A stretch of 64,000 nt of DNA. Origin: Catellatospora citrea (GTDB lineage Bacteria; Actinomycetota; Actinomycetes; Mycobacteriales; Micromonosporaceae). Below, in pieces: positions 44,831 to 56,106 of this stretch; the first letter of the stretch is position 1, and every line of letters begins with the position of its first letter. The notes beneath the pieces are model-generated. The model did no database searches, was not told where the DNA came from, and saw only the letters and a program-made list of their open reading frames with translations. The stretch is taken from positions 1 to 64,000 of the forward strand of contig NZ_RAPR01000001.1 of the NCBI RefSeq assembly GCF_003610235.1, given 5' to 3'. A program made the translations under genes and the position numbers.

Positions 44831-47284
44831 TCAGTGGATACGTCCGCATGCGCTGCACACCTGCGGGGACCGGCGCATCAGACCCAGCTTCTCCAGGGTC
44901 CACTCGTCGGTGATCTTCTCGTCCTCGGCCAACAGGAGGATCCGGCTCAGCAGGCGCAGGGTCGCCCGGTCCCGGCCGTCGACGGTCGGGAACAGCGCCG
45001 AATGCATGGTGTCGCCGAAGACGTACGGCAGGTCGCAGGGCTGCCTGCGCGAACCGACCGTGACGGCTTCCGTGCCGAGGTGCACCCGGTACACCGCGCG
45101 CGAGCCGTCGACCACGACGGTGTCGCCGTGCCGGGTGATCCGCTTGGTGTCGTCGCCGAGCGCCGCGGTCAGCAGCTCCGCGCGGGCCCGCGCCAAGCCC
45201 GTCCGGTAGTCGTCGACACCGCGGCGGCCCGCCCAGGCGGCCTGGTCCAGGTCGCGAACGGCCTCCGAGAAGACCGCCGCGGGCACGGTATCGGCGGCGA
45301 CGGAGGTGTCGCCGGCGCGGAACTCCAGCCGCGTGAAGCCGACGTCGCCCGCACCCCACCAGCCTGCCGCGGCGACGTGCAGCACGGCGGTCCAGGCGCC
45401 GACCGTCCGGCTCGCGTACGGCTGAGCGCCGTCGTGCACCGTCCAGCCGCGCACCGTCAGTTCCCGGGACGCCGCGTCGCCGTCGATCACCCGGTCCGAG
45501 AAGCGGGTCGATACGCCGTCGGCCTCCTGCGGTGTCGGGGCGTACCACTCGCGGAACAGCTGCGGCACGGGCTGGCACAGCCTGCGCCGGGCCGCCTCGG
45601 TCTGCCAGTCGCCCAGCAGCCCGGCGGCCGCCAGGGTGGCCGGGTGCGCCGCCGTGACCGGCCCGGTGGCGTCCACGTCGTCGAGCAGCCCGAACCGGCC
45701 GGCCGCGTCCTGCCACACCAGCAGCGGCAGCAGCGCCGCGCCGGCCGGGGTGGTGCGCAGCCGGGCCAGCTCCGCGGGCGGCAGCGGCGTGCCGGCGGTG
45801 ACGAGGCGGTGCAGCATCGTGCGCAGCCGCGTGGTGTGGCCGCGCAGCAGTTCGTGCTGCTCGCGCAGGGGCGCGAGGCCCGGGTCCGCGCTCACGGCCT
45901 TGGGTGTCGACTTCAGCACCCGGGCACCCTTCACCGTGACGATCGCCGGCTCGGAGCCGTCGAACCCGACCGTCGCCGTGTACGGCCCGACGGCCAGCGG
46001 CGGCGGCACCGGCGTGGGCCAGTCCGCCTCCCCGGCGGCGTCCAGCGCGGCGGCGTCGGCATACCCGCCGACCTGGGCCAGGTGTTCCAGTGCCACGTTC
46101 ACGGCGGCCTCGTGCTGGCGGCGGCGGTCCCCCACGGACAACTCCATGCCGCGCCGGTGCACCTCACGCAGCGCCACCCAGCGGTCCATCACCGTCTCAC
46201 CGTCGGCGAGCGGCAGCATCCCGTACGCCGTGATGCCCACCGGCGAATCCTTGCCGACCCGGGTCATGATCGGGCGGCGGCGCAGGCCGAGTGCCGCCGC
46301 GACCACGTCGTTGCCCGCCAGCTTCAGCAGCCTGCCCAGGTCGGCGCCACGGGCCTCGGCGGCGGCGGCGAGGATCGCCGCACGGTCGTTGCGCACCACC
46401 CGGTTGACCGCCTGCCCGGACTGGATCAGGCGCAGCAGCCGCTCGGCGCCTGCCAGGCCGAGCAGCGGCAGCAGCGCCTGCGCGTCCCCGGCCCCCAGCC
46501 GCAGCGTGAAGGCCTGCTCCTGCCGAGCGGTCGGCGCGTCGCGCAGCAGCTCGATCAGGTGGGCGCGCTCGGTGGCGGTCAGCTTGGCCGCGCCCAGGTG
46601 CCGGGCGACCCGCCAGTTGCCGGTGTAGTCCAGTGCCCACGACACGAACCGCAGCCCGCGCGGCCTGGGCCTGGTCAGCAGCCGGTCCTCGTTCACGTCC
46701 GGCGCGTTGACGAGCTGCCACATGTGCTCGTCCCAGGCGGGCCGGAACCTGTCGCCGGTGGTGGCGGAGACGACCGGATCAGCGGGGCGGACCAGGTCGC
46801 GGAGCAGGTCCTCGTCAGCCACGACCCGTGCCACGATCTCGTCGTCCAGCTCACCCGCCGCCTGCAGCGCGTCGAGCAGCAGCGCCCACGACGCGTCGTG
46901 GATCCGGCCGAGCGGGGTGAGCGCGACGGCTCGCAGCGTCCTGCGGTCACCGGCGTCGAGCGCGGCGTCGACCAGCGGGTCCAGCTGCCTCTCGGTAAAG
47001 GACCGCTCGTCCAGCAGCGCCGACAGCGCCTGCATCCGGGTCGAGGTCGGCCACGGCGCGTCGAGCACGTCGGCCGGGTCGGTCGGGTCGGTGAGCGGGA
47101 ACGCCTCGTCGTAGAGCCGGGTCAGCTCCTGCTCGTCGGCGTTCACCAGGGTGTCACCGGCGAGCTGGCGCAGCAGGTGCCCGGCGGTGGCGCGCAGGGC
47201 GTCGAGGTCTGCCGCGGCTGCCGCCTTCCGTGCCCGATGGATCAGCGCCATCAGCGCCAGCGCGCCGCCCGGGTGCTCGAACAT
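44831..47284 (-). CDS. DUF4132 domain protein
   Basis: Large cytoplasmic protein of 817 residues. The central region (about 385-560) has the DUF4132 pattern (RRQHEAAVNVALEHLAQVGGY, FDGSEPAIVTVKGARVLKSTPKAV), and the C-terminal part matches the appended domain often named DUF7737: SRAVYRVHLGTEAVTVGS, RLLSRILLLAEDEKITD, and a final C-S-A-C pair near the end. Function unknown; related proteins occur beside MolR/WGR-like proteins and AAA ATPases in other bacteria, none of which is present here. ATG 47284 has GGAGG 7 nt upstream; the ATG at 47305 lacks this. Confidence 0.85.
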   Translation of the reverse strand: MFEHPGGALALMALIHRARKAAAAADLDALRATAGHLLRQLAGDTLVNADEQELTRLYDEAFPLTDPTDPADVLDAPWPTSTRMQALSALLDERSFTERQLDPLVDAALDAGDRRTLRAVALTPLGRIHDASWALLLDALQAAGELDDEIVARVVADEDLLRDLVRPADPVVSATTGDRFRPAWDEHMWQLVNAPDVNEDRLLTRPRPRGLRFVSWALDYTGNWRVARHLGAAKLTATERAHLIELLRDAPTARQEQAFTLRLGAGDAQALLPLLGLAGAERLLRLIQSGQAVNRVVRNDRAAILAAAAEARGADLGRLLKLAGNDVVAAALGLRRRPIMTRVGKDSPVGITAYGMLPLADGETVMDRWVALREVHRRGMELSVGDRRRQHEAAVNVALEHLAQVGGYADAAALDAAGEADWPTPVPPPLAVGPYTATVGFDGSEPAIVTVKGARVLKSTPKAVSADPGLAPLREQHELLRGHTTRLRTMLHRLVTAGTPLPPAELARLRTTPAGAALLPLLVWQDAAGRFGLLDDVDATGPVTAAHPATLAAAGLLGDWQTEAARRRLCQPVPQLFREWYAPTPQEADGVSTRFSDRVIDGDAASRELTVRGWTVHDGAQPYASRTVGAWTAVLHVAAAGWWGAGDVGFTRLEFRAGDTSVAADTVPAAVFSEAVRDLDQAAWAGRRGVDDYRTGLARARAELLTAALGDDTKRITRHGDTVVVDGSRAVYRVHLGTEAVTVGSRRQPCDLPYVFGDTMHSALFPTVDGRDRATLRLLSRILLLAEDEKITDEWTLEKLGLMRRSPQVCSACGRIH

Positions 47285-47375
47285 CGTCGTCCTCCGCATG
47301 TACACGACTGGTCGTCCTTGATCGACGAGCAGACCCTAGAACGTGCCTGCGACAGGCGGTCGGGCCGCCCGCCGG

Positions 47376-48092
47376 TCACTGAGCCTCGGCGGGCACGACC
47401 GGTGGGATCTGTTCGACGGGAACCGGGTCGCGCCGCATCGCGCGCACGACGAAACCGAGGGCGATCACCGAGTACATCGGATAGCCCACCTCGCGCACGT
47501 CGAGGGCGTCGCCGATGAACCAGGTGGCCGGGTCGAGGCCGAAGTCGTAGTCGACGAGCGCGAACAGCAGCCACAGCGGCGCGTACGCCCGGTCGAGCGT
47601 CTCGCCCGGCTCGGCGTGGAATCCGGTCGACGGCATGAGTTGGACCAGCACCGCGATGTCGGCGACGGCGATCGCCCCGAGCACCCCGACGATCCACGCG
47701 GCGCGGAGCAGCCCACGGCGTGCGAGCAGCGCGGCGACAACGAGCACGATCGCCAGGCCGGCCAGCCAGACCAGGCCCGCCTGCCACTTGCCGGAACTCT
47801 TGCCCCACTGCTGGATCGCGAACGCCACGGCCGGGACCAGCACGGCGAGGACCGCCGACCAGCCGTGCGCGCGCAGCGGCCCGGCGATCCGGTACGCGGC
47901 CAGGGCCGCCAGTCCGGAGACGACCACGGCCGCCAGCAGGTAGACGTAGTCCACGTCGGCGTGGTCCATGGTCCGGTCGCCGCTGAGCCCCCACAGGGAC
48001 ACGTAGGCGATCACGCCGATCGCCAGCAGCGCCGTGGACACCACCGGGGTGAGGACGAGCCCGGCGATCTTTCTCGGATTGACGTCGGCCAT
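47376..48092 (-). CDS. Integral membrane protein of unknown function
   Basis: Protein of 238 residues with about six hydrophobic helices: IAGLVLTPVVSTALLAIGVIAYVSLWGL, VYLLAAVVVSGLAALAAY, WSAVLAVLVPAVAFAI, LVWLAGLAIVLVVAALLA, AAWIVGVLGAIAVADIAVLV, and a last one around YPMYSVIALGFVV. No transporter or enzyme motif is visible. The stop is about 90 nt before the start of the DUF4132 gene on the same strand. ATG 48092 begins the first helix with a short lead. Confidence 0.75.
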   Translation of the reverse strand: MADVNPRKIAGLVLTPVVSTALLAIGVIAYVSLWGLSGDRTMDHADVDYVYLLAAVVVSGLAALAAYRIAGPLRAHGWSAVLAVLVPAVAFAIQQWGKSSGKWQAGLVWLAGLAIVLVVAALLARRGLLRAAWIVGVLGAIAVADIAVLVQLMPSTGFHAEPGETLDRAYAPLWLLFALVDYDFGLDPATWFIGDALDVREVGYPMYSVIALGFVVRAMRRDPVPVEQIPPVVPAEAQ

Positions 48093-48178
48093 GCCGCATC
48101 GTGCCACGCCCGCCCGTCGTGCGCTGTCCCGCGGGCGGAGTGAGCCGGGCCCGGCGTGCCCCGGCCCACGGTCGAGCG

Positions 48179-48889
48179 TCACCGCAGGCAGAACTCGTTG
48201 CCGTCGGGGTCGGCCAGCGCCGTCCAGCCGGGCTCGCACTGACCGTGGTCGCGCCGGCTCGCGCCGAGCGAGATCAGGCGGTCGACCTCCGCCTCCCGGT
48301 CGCCGCCGGCGGGCGGGGTCAGGTCGAAGTGCAGCCGGTTCCGGCCCGTCCTCTCCTTCACCGGTGGGCCGCCCCAGGTCAGCTTCGTGCCGCCGTGCGG
48401 CGACTGGATCGCCGTCTCCTGGTCCTGGTCCCAGACCAGCGGCCACCCGAGCGCCGCGCTCCAGAAGTAGCCGACCGCCTGCGTGCCGTCGCAGGCCAGT
48501 GCTCCGATGACCCCGCAGCCGGCGAGGAAGTTGTTGCCGGGCTCGATGACGTCGAACTCGTTGCCGTCGGGGTCGCCGAGCACCACGTGGGCCGCGTCCG
48601 CGCCCTGGCCGATGTCGAGGCGCCGGCCGCCGAGTTCGAGCGCCCTGGCCACCCGCTGCTGCTGGTCTTCCAGACAGGTGCTCGTCAGATCGAAGTGCGC
48701 TTGGTTCTGGCCGGCCTTGGGCTCGCTGGTCGGCACGAAACGGATCAGGTATCCGGTGTCGTCGTCGGGCAGGATCGCGAGGCCGTCGTGATCGTCGGCG
48801 AGCTGCCGTTCCAGTACCCCCGCCCAGAACCTCGCGAGAGCCGGGGGTTCGATCGCGTCGAAGCAGATCGCATACAGATCACTGGCCAT
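48179..48889 (-). CDS. Two-domain VOC (glyoxalase-like) protein
   Basis: Protein of 236 residues, two VOC modules of about 115 residues. Module 1: LYAICFDAIEPPALARFWAGVLERQL to HVVLGDPDGNEFDVIEPG. Module 2: CDGTQAVGYFWSAALGWPLVWDQD to LADPDGNEFCLR. Both keep DPDGNEF, the end strand typical of VOC members close to bleomycin-resistance and 4a-hydroxytetrahydrobiopterin-dehydratase-related annotations. Substrate unknown. It is divergent from the Fur-family gene, with 233 nt between the starts. Confidence 0.88.
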   Translation of the reverse strand: MASDLYAICFDAIEPPALARFWAGVLERQLADDHDGLAILPDDDTGYLIRFVPTSEPKAGQNQAHFDLTSTCLEDQQQRVARALELGGRRLDIGQGADAAHVVLGDPDGNEFDVIEPGNNFLAGCGVIGALACDGTQAVGYFWSAALGWPLVWDQDQETAIQSPHGGTKLTWGGPPVKERTGRNRLHFDLTPPAGGDREAEVDRLISLGASRRDHGQCEPGWTALADPDGNEFCLR

Positions 48890-49036
48890 TACCTGCTCAT
48901 CTCCGTTCCGCCCGGCCGGCGTCGCGCCGGCGGCCCGGTCGGCAGCCTATGGCGAGCCGGCCTCACCCGCAGCCGGGTTTCCGAGCCGGCCTGAGCAGCG
49001 TGTCCGCCCGCGGGTGCCCTGCTCCGTGGCGTACAA

Positions 49037-49056
49037 CTCTCGATAACGGGCTAATC
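49037..49056. repeat. Left copy of a 20-bp direct repeat flanking furA-katG
   Basis: The last 14 bases ATAACGGGCTAATC (49043-49056) are identical to 52029-52042. Over the full 20 bp, 18 positions match. The two copies enclose the fur-katG unit. Confidence 0.5.
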
Positions 49057-49081
49057 CAGGGCTACATGCTCATAAACCTCG

Positions 49082-49116
49082 AAGTTAACTTGAATCGGTC
49101 CAGATCATGGCATATT
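49082..49116 (+). promoter_or_regulatory. furA-katG promoter with palindrome AAGTTAACTT
   Basis: AAGTTAACTT (49082-49091) is a perfect palindrome overlapping a TTGAAT -35-like box (49090-49095). CATATT (49111-49116) stands 6 nt before the GTG at 49123, with no Shine-Dalgarno, so the transcript is probably leaderless. Alternatively TATTAG (49113-49118) gives a 17-nt spacer. The palindrome may be the autoregulatory Fur-family site. Confidence 0.55.
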
Positions 49117-49118
49117 AG

Positions 49119-51851
<2,733 letters not shown>

Positions 51852-51860
51852 CCGTCCCGC

Positions 51861-51902
51861 CGCCGGGCCCGGCCGATCCACGGTGATCGGCCGGGCCCGG
51901 CG
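51861..51902 (+). terminator. katG terminator hairpin
   Basis: An 18-bp perfect stem (51861-51878 with 51885-51902) and 6-nt loop, starting 10 nt after the katG stop. Confidence 0.88.
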
Positions 51903-51934
51903 TGCTGCGGCCAGGTCATCTGGCTGCGGATACG

Positions 51935-51973
51935 GCTGAGGGGACGGCCACCCCTCAGGACCGTCCCCTCAGC
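51935..51973. terminator. Second hairpin with alternative inner pairing
   Basis: 13-bp arms 51935-51947 and 51961-51973 surround 13 nt. The left arm can instead pair with CCCCTCAG at 51951-51958 inside the loop (8 bp), so two mutually exclusive folds are possible. It lies between convergent katG and GH76 and may act as a back-up terminator in both directions. Confidence 0.6.
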
Positions 51974-52022
51974 GAAGTGCGAATCGGCTCCGCCCGGGGG
52001 CGGGCTCGCTCAGCACCACGTC

Positions 52023-52042
52023 CTCACCATAACGGGCTAATC
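52023..52042. repeat. Right copy of the 20-bp direct repeat flanking furA-katG
   Basis: Contains ATAACGGGCTAATC at 52029-52042; see the left copy at 49037-49056. It lies between the katG terminators and the 3' end of the GH76 gene, where a promoter element would not be expected. Confidence 0.5.
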
Positions 52043-52085
52043 ACCGCATAGTGCATTCGCCACGCCGTGTCGTCGTGTCTGAACG

Positions 52086-54080
52086 TCACAACCGCAGCCA
52101 GAGGGCCGCCACGTTCGGCGGCTCCCAGCCGACCTGTGACAGGTGCGGCTGACGGCACTGCCAGCGCGCACCGGCGTACGTCACGACCGTCCCCGCCGCG
52201 TACGACACGTTCGGCGCCCAGGCCGCCTCGGACGGCGGCGGCGTCGGCGGGGTCGACGGACCCGGCGTGGCCGCCAGCAGCGCGCCGAGACCGGAGGCCT
52301 GGGTGCGCCAGTCACGTGCGTTCGGTGTGCCGCCGGCCCAGCGCTGCCCGATCCGGTTGAGGCTGTCGCGGTCGGACTGCCAGATCGCGTCGGCCTGCCG
52401 CTGCGCGTAGGTGCGGTACGCGGCCACTCCGGAGGCGTCGGCCAGGTCCATCAGATACCGCATGAAGATGCCCTTGAACTGCTTCTGGTTGTCGTCGCAG
52501 CTGTTGGCCGGGTCGCAGGACTCGGTGAGGATGCCCGAGCGGGTCAGCACGGTCGAGTTCATCGCCGCGTCGGCCAGCTGCCGCGCCGAGGTCAGCAGCG
52601 AGGCGTTGCCGGTGGCCCGCCACAGCTCGACCGCCCCACCGATGGCCAGCCCCTGGTTGTACGTCCACACCGTCTGCCCGTTGTTGGCGCAGCCGCCGGT
52701 GATCCCGTCGTTGACCAGCCCCGCAGAGTTGATCATGCCGCTCGCGGCGAACCAGTTCCAGCCCGTGGTCGCCCGGCCCAGCCACAGCGTGTCGCCGGGC
52801 AGGCGGTTGTGCAGCGCGGCGGTCAGCCGGATGTAGAGCCCGATGGTGACCGCGTTCTTGTAGGTGCGCTCGCGGTTCCACCAGATGCCGCCGCCGCAGG
52901 CGCCGTCCCAGTACGAGTGCATGTAGTTCGCGATGGTCACGGCCATGTTCAGGTACTTGGTGTCGCGGGTGACGTCGTACGCCTGCACCCAGGCCAGCGC
53001 CCACCAGCCGGTGTCGTCGATCGCGCGGCTGATGAAGTTGCCCTCGATCGCGTCGGTGCTCTTCTGCCCCGCCGGCATCACACCCTTGTTCAGCTCGTAC
53101 GTCCGGTCGATCAGCCAGCGGTAGTCGGTGCGGCCGGTGCGCGCCGACCAGTCCCCGAGCGCGGTGACCGCGACCGCGGAGTTCCACCAGCTCGACGGCC
53201 ACCACGCCGTGTCGGTGCGGTACGCGTGGACCAGCGCGTCCGCGGCGGCGGCCGGGCGGTCGACGGCGGGTCGGGCCCAGGCCGTGCAGCTGCCACTCGC
53301 TCCGCCGGTGGCCCGGCCGCAGGCGCGCACCGCCCCGCCGTAGAGCAGCGAGCGCGGATCGCGGGTGTTGACCATCGTGGTGCGCACCGCGGAGGCCCCG
53401 GCCGGGACGCTGACCCGGCCCAGCGACGAGCCGCCCGGCCAGGACGCGCCCTCGTCCCACGAGCGGTCCAGCCACACCTCGTCACCGGCCGTGCCCGAAC
53501 CCAGCGTGGCCCAGGCCAGGCCGCGGTTGTCGAGGTGCAGGTCGATGCGGCGGTTGCTGATGGTGGTCCCCGGCACCGGCTGGCTGTCGCCGACGGCGCC
53601 GGCAGGGTCCGCGCCGTCGCAGACGGCATCGCAGACCTTGACGTACGCCCAGGCGGTGCAGGTGACCCCACCTGCGTCGCCGCAGGCGCGGACCATGCCG
53701 CGCCGGTGGGCGGCCGGGTCGGCGACGTTGTACATGAGGGTGCGGGTGCCGGTCCAGGTGGCCGGGATGCTCGCCCTGCCGAGCAGACCGTCCCAGGTGG
53801 AGCCGTCGGTCCAGCTGCGGTCGAGCCAGACCGAGTCGCCGAGCACGCCGTTGTCGATGCTGCCCCAGGCCATCCGGTCAGTGTCGGAGACGTGCAGGAC
53901 CAGGCGCCGTCCGTTGAGGTTGACCTCGGGCACCGGGAAGGCCTCCTGGCGGGCCAGGGACGGGTCACGGGTGTCGCAGTGGAGGGCGCACACGGCGGGC
54001 GCCGCGCTCGCCGGGGTCGCGACCACCGCGCCCGCCGCCGCGGCGAGCAGTGCCGTGATGAGGACGGTGAGCTTGCGCAT
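52086..54080 (-). CDS. Secreted GH76 alpha-mannanase with CBM5/12
   Basis: Protein of 664 residues. Signal peptide about 1-27 (TPASA-A). Two tandem modules of about 120 residues (about 30-150 and 150-268) share the phrases VWLDRSW, GxSW/TW and VRACG, function unknown. The GH76 (alpha/alpha)6 domain is at about 275-600, with the catalytic Asp pair in RAIDDTGWWALAWVQAYD and GGIWWNRERTYKNAVT. A Pro/Thr linker then leads to a CBM5/12 module (WAPNVSYAAGTVVTYAGARWQCRQ). It should cut alpha-1,6-mannan of yeast-type or mycobacterial origin. ATG 54080 gives the signal peptide. An AAGTTAAC-AAACTTAAC motif lies about 80-95 nt upstream. Confidence 0.93.
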   Translation of the reverse strand: MRKLTVLITALLAAAAGAVVATPASAAPAVCALHCDTRDPSLARQEAFPVPEVNLNGRRLVLHVSDTDRMAWGSIDNGVLGDSVWLDRSWTDGSTWDGLLGRASIPATWTGTRTLMYNVADPAAHRRGMVRACGDAGGVTCTAWAYVKVCDAVCDGADPAGAVGDSQPVPGTTISNRRIDLHLDNRGLAWATLGSGTAGDEVWLDRSWDEGASWPGGSSLGRVSVPAGASAVRTTMVNTRDPRSLLYGGAVRACGRATGGASGSCTAWARPAVDRPAAAADALVHAYRTDTAWWPSSWWNSAVAVTALGDWSARTGRTDYRWLIDRTYELNKGVMPAGQKSTDAIEGNFISRAIDDTGWWALAWVQAYDVTRDTKYLNMAVTIANYMHSYWDGACGGGIWWNRERTYKNAVTIGLYIRLTAALHNRLPGDTLWLGRATTGWNWFAASGMINSAGLVNDGITGGCANNGQTVWTYNQGLAIGGAVELWRATGNASLLTSARQLADAAMNSTVLTRSGILTESCDPANSCDDNQKQFKGIFMRYLMDLADASGVAAYRTYAQRQADAIWQSDRDSLNRIGQRWAGGTPNARDWRTQASGLGALLAATPGPSTPPTPPPSEAAWAPNVSYAAGTVVTYAGARWQCRQPHLSQVGWEPPNVAALWLRL

Positions 54081-54159
54081 CGGATCCACCTCGCTGTTCA
54101 CACGAGTTCCCGCACGTACGAACAGATTCCCGTTGGTATCTGTCGATGTCTGTCGATCG

Positions 54160-54176
54160 AAGTTAACAAACTTAAC
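54160..54176. promoter_or_regulatory. AAGTTAAC/TTAAC operator candidate between GH76 and serpin genes
   Basis: AAGTTAACAAACTTAAC reads as AAGTT-N4-AACTT in inverted form and resembles the motif before the 39549 gene. TTGACT follows at 54179-54184 on the plus strand. The 213-nt gap otherwise shows two TGTCTGTCGAT-like direct repeats around 54140-54158. Confidence 0.45.
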
Positions 54177-54293
54177 CGTTGACTGTCCACGGCGCGGCCA
54201 TGCCAAGACGGCCGGACGAAACGCACCGGCGCGCGGAACCGGGCTCACGGACATCGACGTCATAGGACTCGACGACCGACCACGGAGGCGACC

Positions 54294-55598
54294 ATGCACG
54301 AAGGACATCTCGACGCTGCCACCGCCACCCGGCGTGCGCTGCTGCTGGGGCTGGCCGCGGCCGCCGCGGTGCCGCTCGTCGGCTGTGCCGGCGAGGACGG
54401 CGGGCCGGACCTGGTCACCGCGGGGGGCGTCGACCGGGTCGACCCGCCGGCCGACGCCCCGGTCGCGACGTCGGTGGACGGCCTCGCCGACTTCGGTCAC
54501 CGCGTGCTTGCCGCGGCGGCCGAACCCGGGGCGAACTTCGTCGCCTCGCCGTTGAGCATCGCGCTGGCGTTCTCGATGGTGCGGGCCGGTGCGGGCGGCA
54601 CGACCGCGAAGGAACTGGACGCCGTCTTCGGCTTCCCGGCGAGCGGACGCGACCAGGCGTACAACGCCATCAGCGGACAGCTCGCCACGGTCGACATCCC
54701 CCCGAAGCCGAAAGCCCGCCAGCGCGACGGGAGCACGAAGCCCGGTCCGCCGGTGGTGAGCATCGGCAACGCCCTGTTCCCCCAGCAGGGCTTCGCCGTC
54801 GGCGCGAACTTCCTGCGCACGCTGGCCGAGCAGTACGCGGCGGGGGTCCGCCCGGTCGACTTCGGCGGCGACGCGCTCGACCAGATCAACGCGTGGGTGG
54901 ACCGGCAGACCGCGGGCCGGATCAAGAAGGTGTTCGACAGTCTCGACCCGGGCACGAGCCTGGTGCTGGCCAACACCGTCTACTTCAAGGCGGACTGGCG
55001 CAGTTACTTCCTCGACATCGCCGACGCCGCCTTCACCAAGGCCGACGGCACGGTCATCCGCACGCCGACGATGCGCAACGGCCTGCGCATCCGGTATGCC
55101 GAGACTGCCGGCATCAGCGCGATCGAACTCCCCTACGCCGAGGGTCCGTACGCGATGTGGCTGATGCTCCCGCCGCCCGGCGGAAAGCCCGAGGACGCGC
55201 TCGCGCACCAGGTGCTGGCCCGGCTGCGCGACTCGTTCACCGAACTGCAGGTCGAGGTCGCCGTCCCCCGCTGGGACTTCGACTCCTCGATCGACCTCAG
55301 GGAGGTGCTGGCCAAGCTGGGCATCACCGCCGCCTTCCAGGCCGGCGCCGACTTCAGCGGCATCGCTCCCGGGCTGTTCATCTCGGCGGCGGTGCACAAG
55401 GCGAACATCACCGTGGACGAGTGGGGCTCCGAGGCCGCTGCCGTCACCGGCATCGCCATGGCGATGAGCGGCCCGCCGCCCACGCAGGCGAGGTTCACCG
55501 CCGACCGTCCTTTCGCGTTCGCCATCGTCGGCGGCCAGGACCGCATCCCGCTGTTCATCGGCCGGGTCAGCGACCCGTCGGCCGCCCGATCAAGCTGA
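54294..55598 (+). CDS. Serpin family serine protease inhibitor, probable lipoprotein
   Basis: Protein of 434 residues. The N-terminus has Arg-Arg followed by LLLGLAAAAAVPLVGC, a Tat-like or Sec lipobox with Cys near residue 31. The serpin fold is clear: NFVASPLSIALAFSMVRAGAGGTTAKELDAVF, VLANTVYFKADWRSYF, AIELPYAEGPYAMWLMLP, and the hinge and reactive-centre region ANITVDEWGSEAAAVTGIAMAMSG ahead of FTADRPFAFAI. The hinge (EWGSEAAAVTG) has the small residues of inhibitory serpins. The scissile bond probably lies near MAMSG-PPP; the protease target is unknown. Membrane-bound external location suggests defence against own or foreign proteases. Confidence 0.93.
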   Translation: MHEGHLDAATATRRALLLGLAAAAAVPLVGCAGEDGGPDLVTAGGVDRVDPPADAPVATSVDGLADFGHRVLAAAAEPGANFVASPLSIALAFSMVRAGAGGTTAKELDAVFGFPASGRDQAYNAISGQLATVDIPPKPKARQRDGSTKPGPPVVSIGNALFPQQGFAVGANFLRTLAEQYAAGVRPVDFGGDALDQINAWVDRQTAGRIKKVFDSLDPGTSLVLANTVYFKADWRSYFLDIADAAFTKADGTVIRTPTMRNGLRIRYAETAGISAIELPYAEGPYAMWLMLPPPGGKPEDALAHQVLARLRDSFTELQVEVAVPRWDFDSSIDLREVLAKLGITAAFQAGADFSGIAPGLFISAAVHKANITVDEWGSEAAAVTGIAMAMSGPPPTQARFTADRPFAFAIVGGQDRIPLFIGRVSDPSAARSS

Positions 55599-55627
55599 CG
55601 GACGCCGATTACGGAGTGCGAGCCGTT

Positions 55628-55988
55628 CTACAGTGTCCGGACCTCGTCGAGGGCGACGCGGCCGCCGACCTCGACCCAGCCGTCAGGCCGTGGGCGCGCC
55701 AGGATCTGCGACTCGACGCCCTGCCGGATGTCGAGGGCCGTGCCGAGGGTGTGTGCCAGCAGCAGTGCGGCAGGGCAGGCGCACGCTGGGCGTGTAGATG
55801 TCCACCACGCCACGCGCCGGGTCGTCGACGAAGACCGTCTCGCTGAACCCGAGCTTCGCGGCGACGGCCAGCCGCAGCCGTTCTCCGATCACCATGCCGC
55901 CGTGGCCGACCACCCCGAGCCGGTTCCCGCCGCGCCCGCCCGGTCCGCAGAACACCCGCAACACATGAAGATCGACCACAGACACCAT
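55628..55988 (-). pseudogene. PhzF-family remnant with internal deletion and frameshift
   Basis: From ATG 55988 the frame gives VDLHVLRVFCGPGGRGGNRLGVV, then AAKLGFSETVFVDDPARGVVDIYTPSVRLP, the N-terminal 65-70 residues of PhzF-type epimerase/isomerase proteins. At about 55775 the homology jumps to a different frame (+1) and to the C-terminus of the family: AALLLAHTLGTALDIRQG, then ESQILARPRPDGWVEVGGRVALDEV. The A-G-H-P motif and the middle 100 or so residues are missing. Two breaks in one place mean no functional enzyme. Confidence 0.8.
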
Positions 55989-56063
55989 CCCACCATGTAT
56001 GTCCCGCCCACGACGCACGCGCGTGGCATCTGCAGAATCGCCCTCAGCGCACGTCGGGCACCA

Positions 56064-56106
56064 TAGGGTCGACATCATGACGCCTGGCGGACGACAGCTC
56101 CGATGA
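56064..56106 (+). promoter_or_regulatory. Leaderless 9-codon leader peptide overlapping the TPR gene start
   Basis: TAGGGT (56064-56069) stands 7 nt before ATG 56077, which opens a nine-codon frame (MTPGGRQLR). Its TGA (56104-56106) overlaps the ATG of the TPR gene (56103) as ATGA. Translation of the leader would deliver ribosomes to the downstream start, which lacks a close Shine-Dalgarno. Confidence 0.45.

Noticed and set aside
49082..49091. AAGTTAACTT before furA as a definite Fur box
   Set aside because: It does not match the 19-bp Fur consensus and similar sites stand before sugar enzymes; kept only as a candidate.
52086..55397. A 1103-codon open frame containing the GH76 gene
   Set aside because: The signal peptide starting at ATG 54080 marks the true start; the extension runs through the promoter gap and antisense to the serpin gene.
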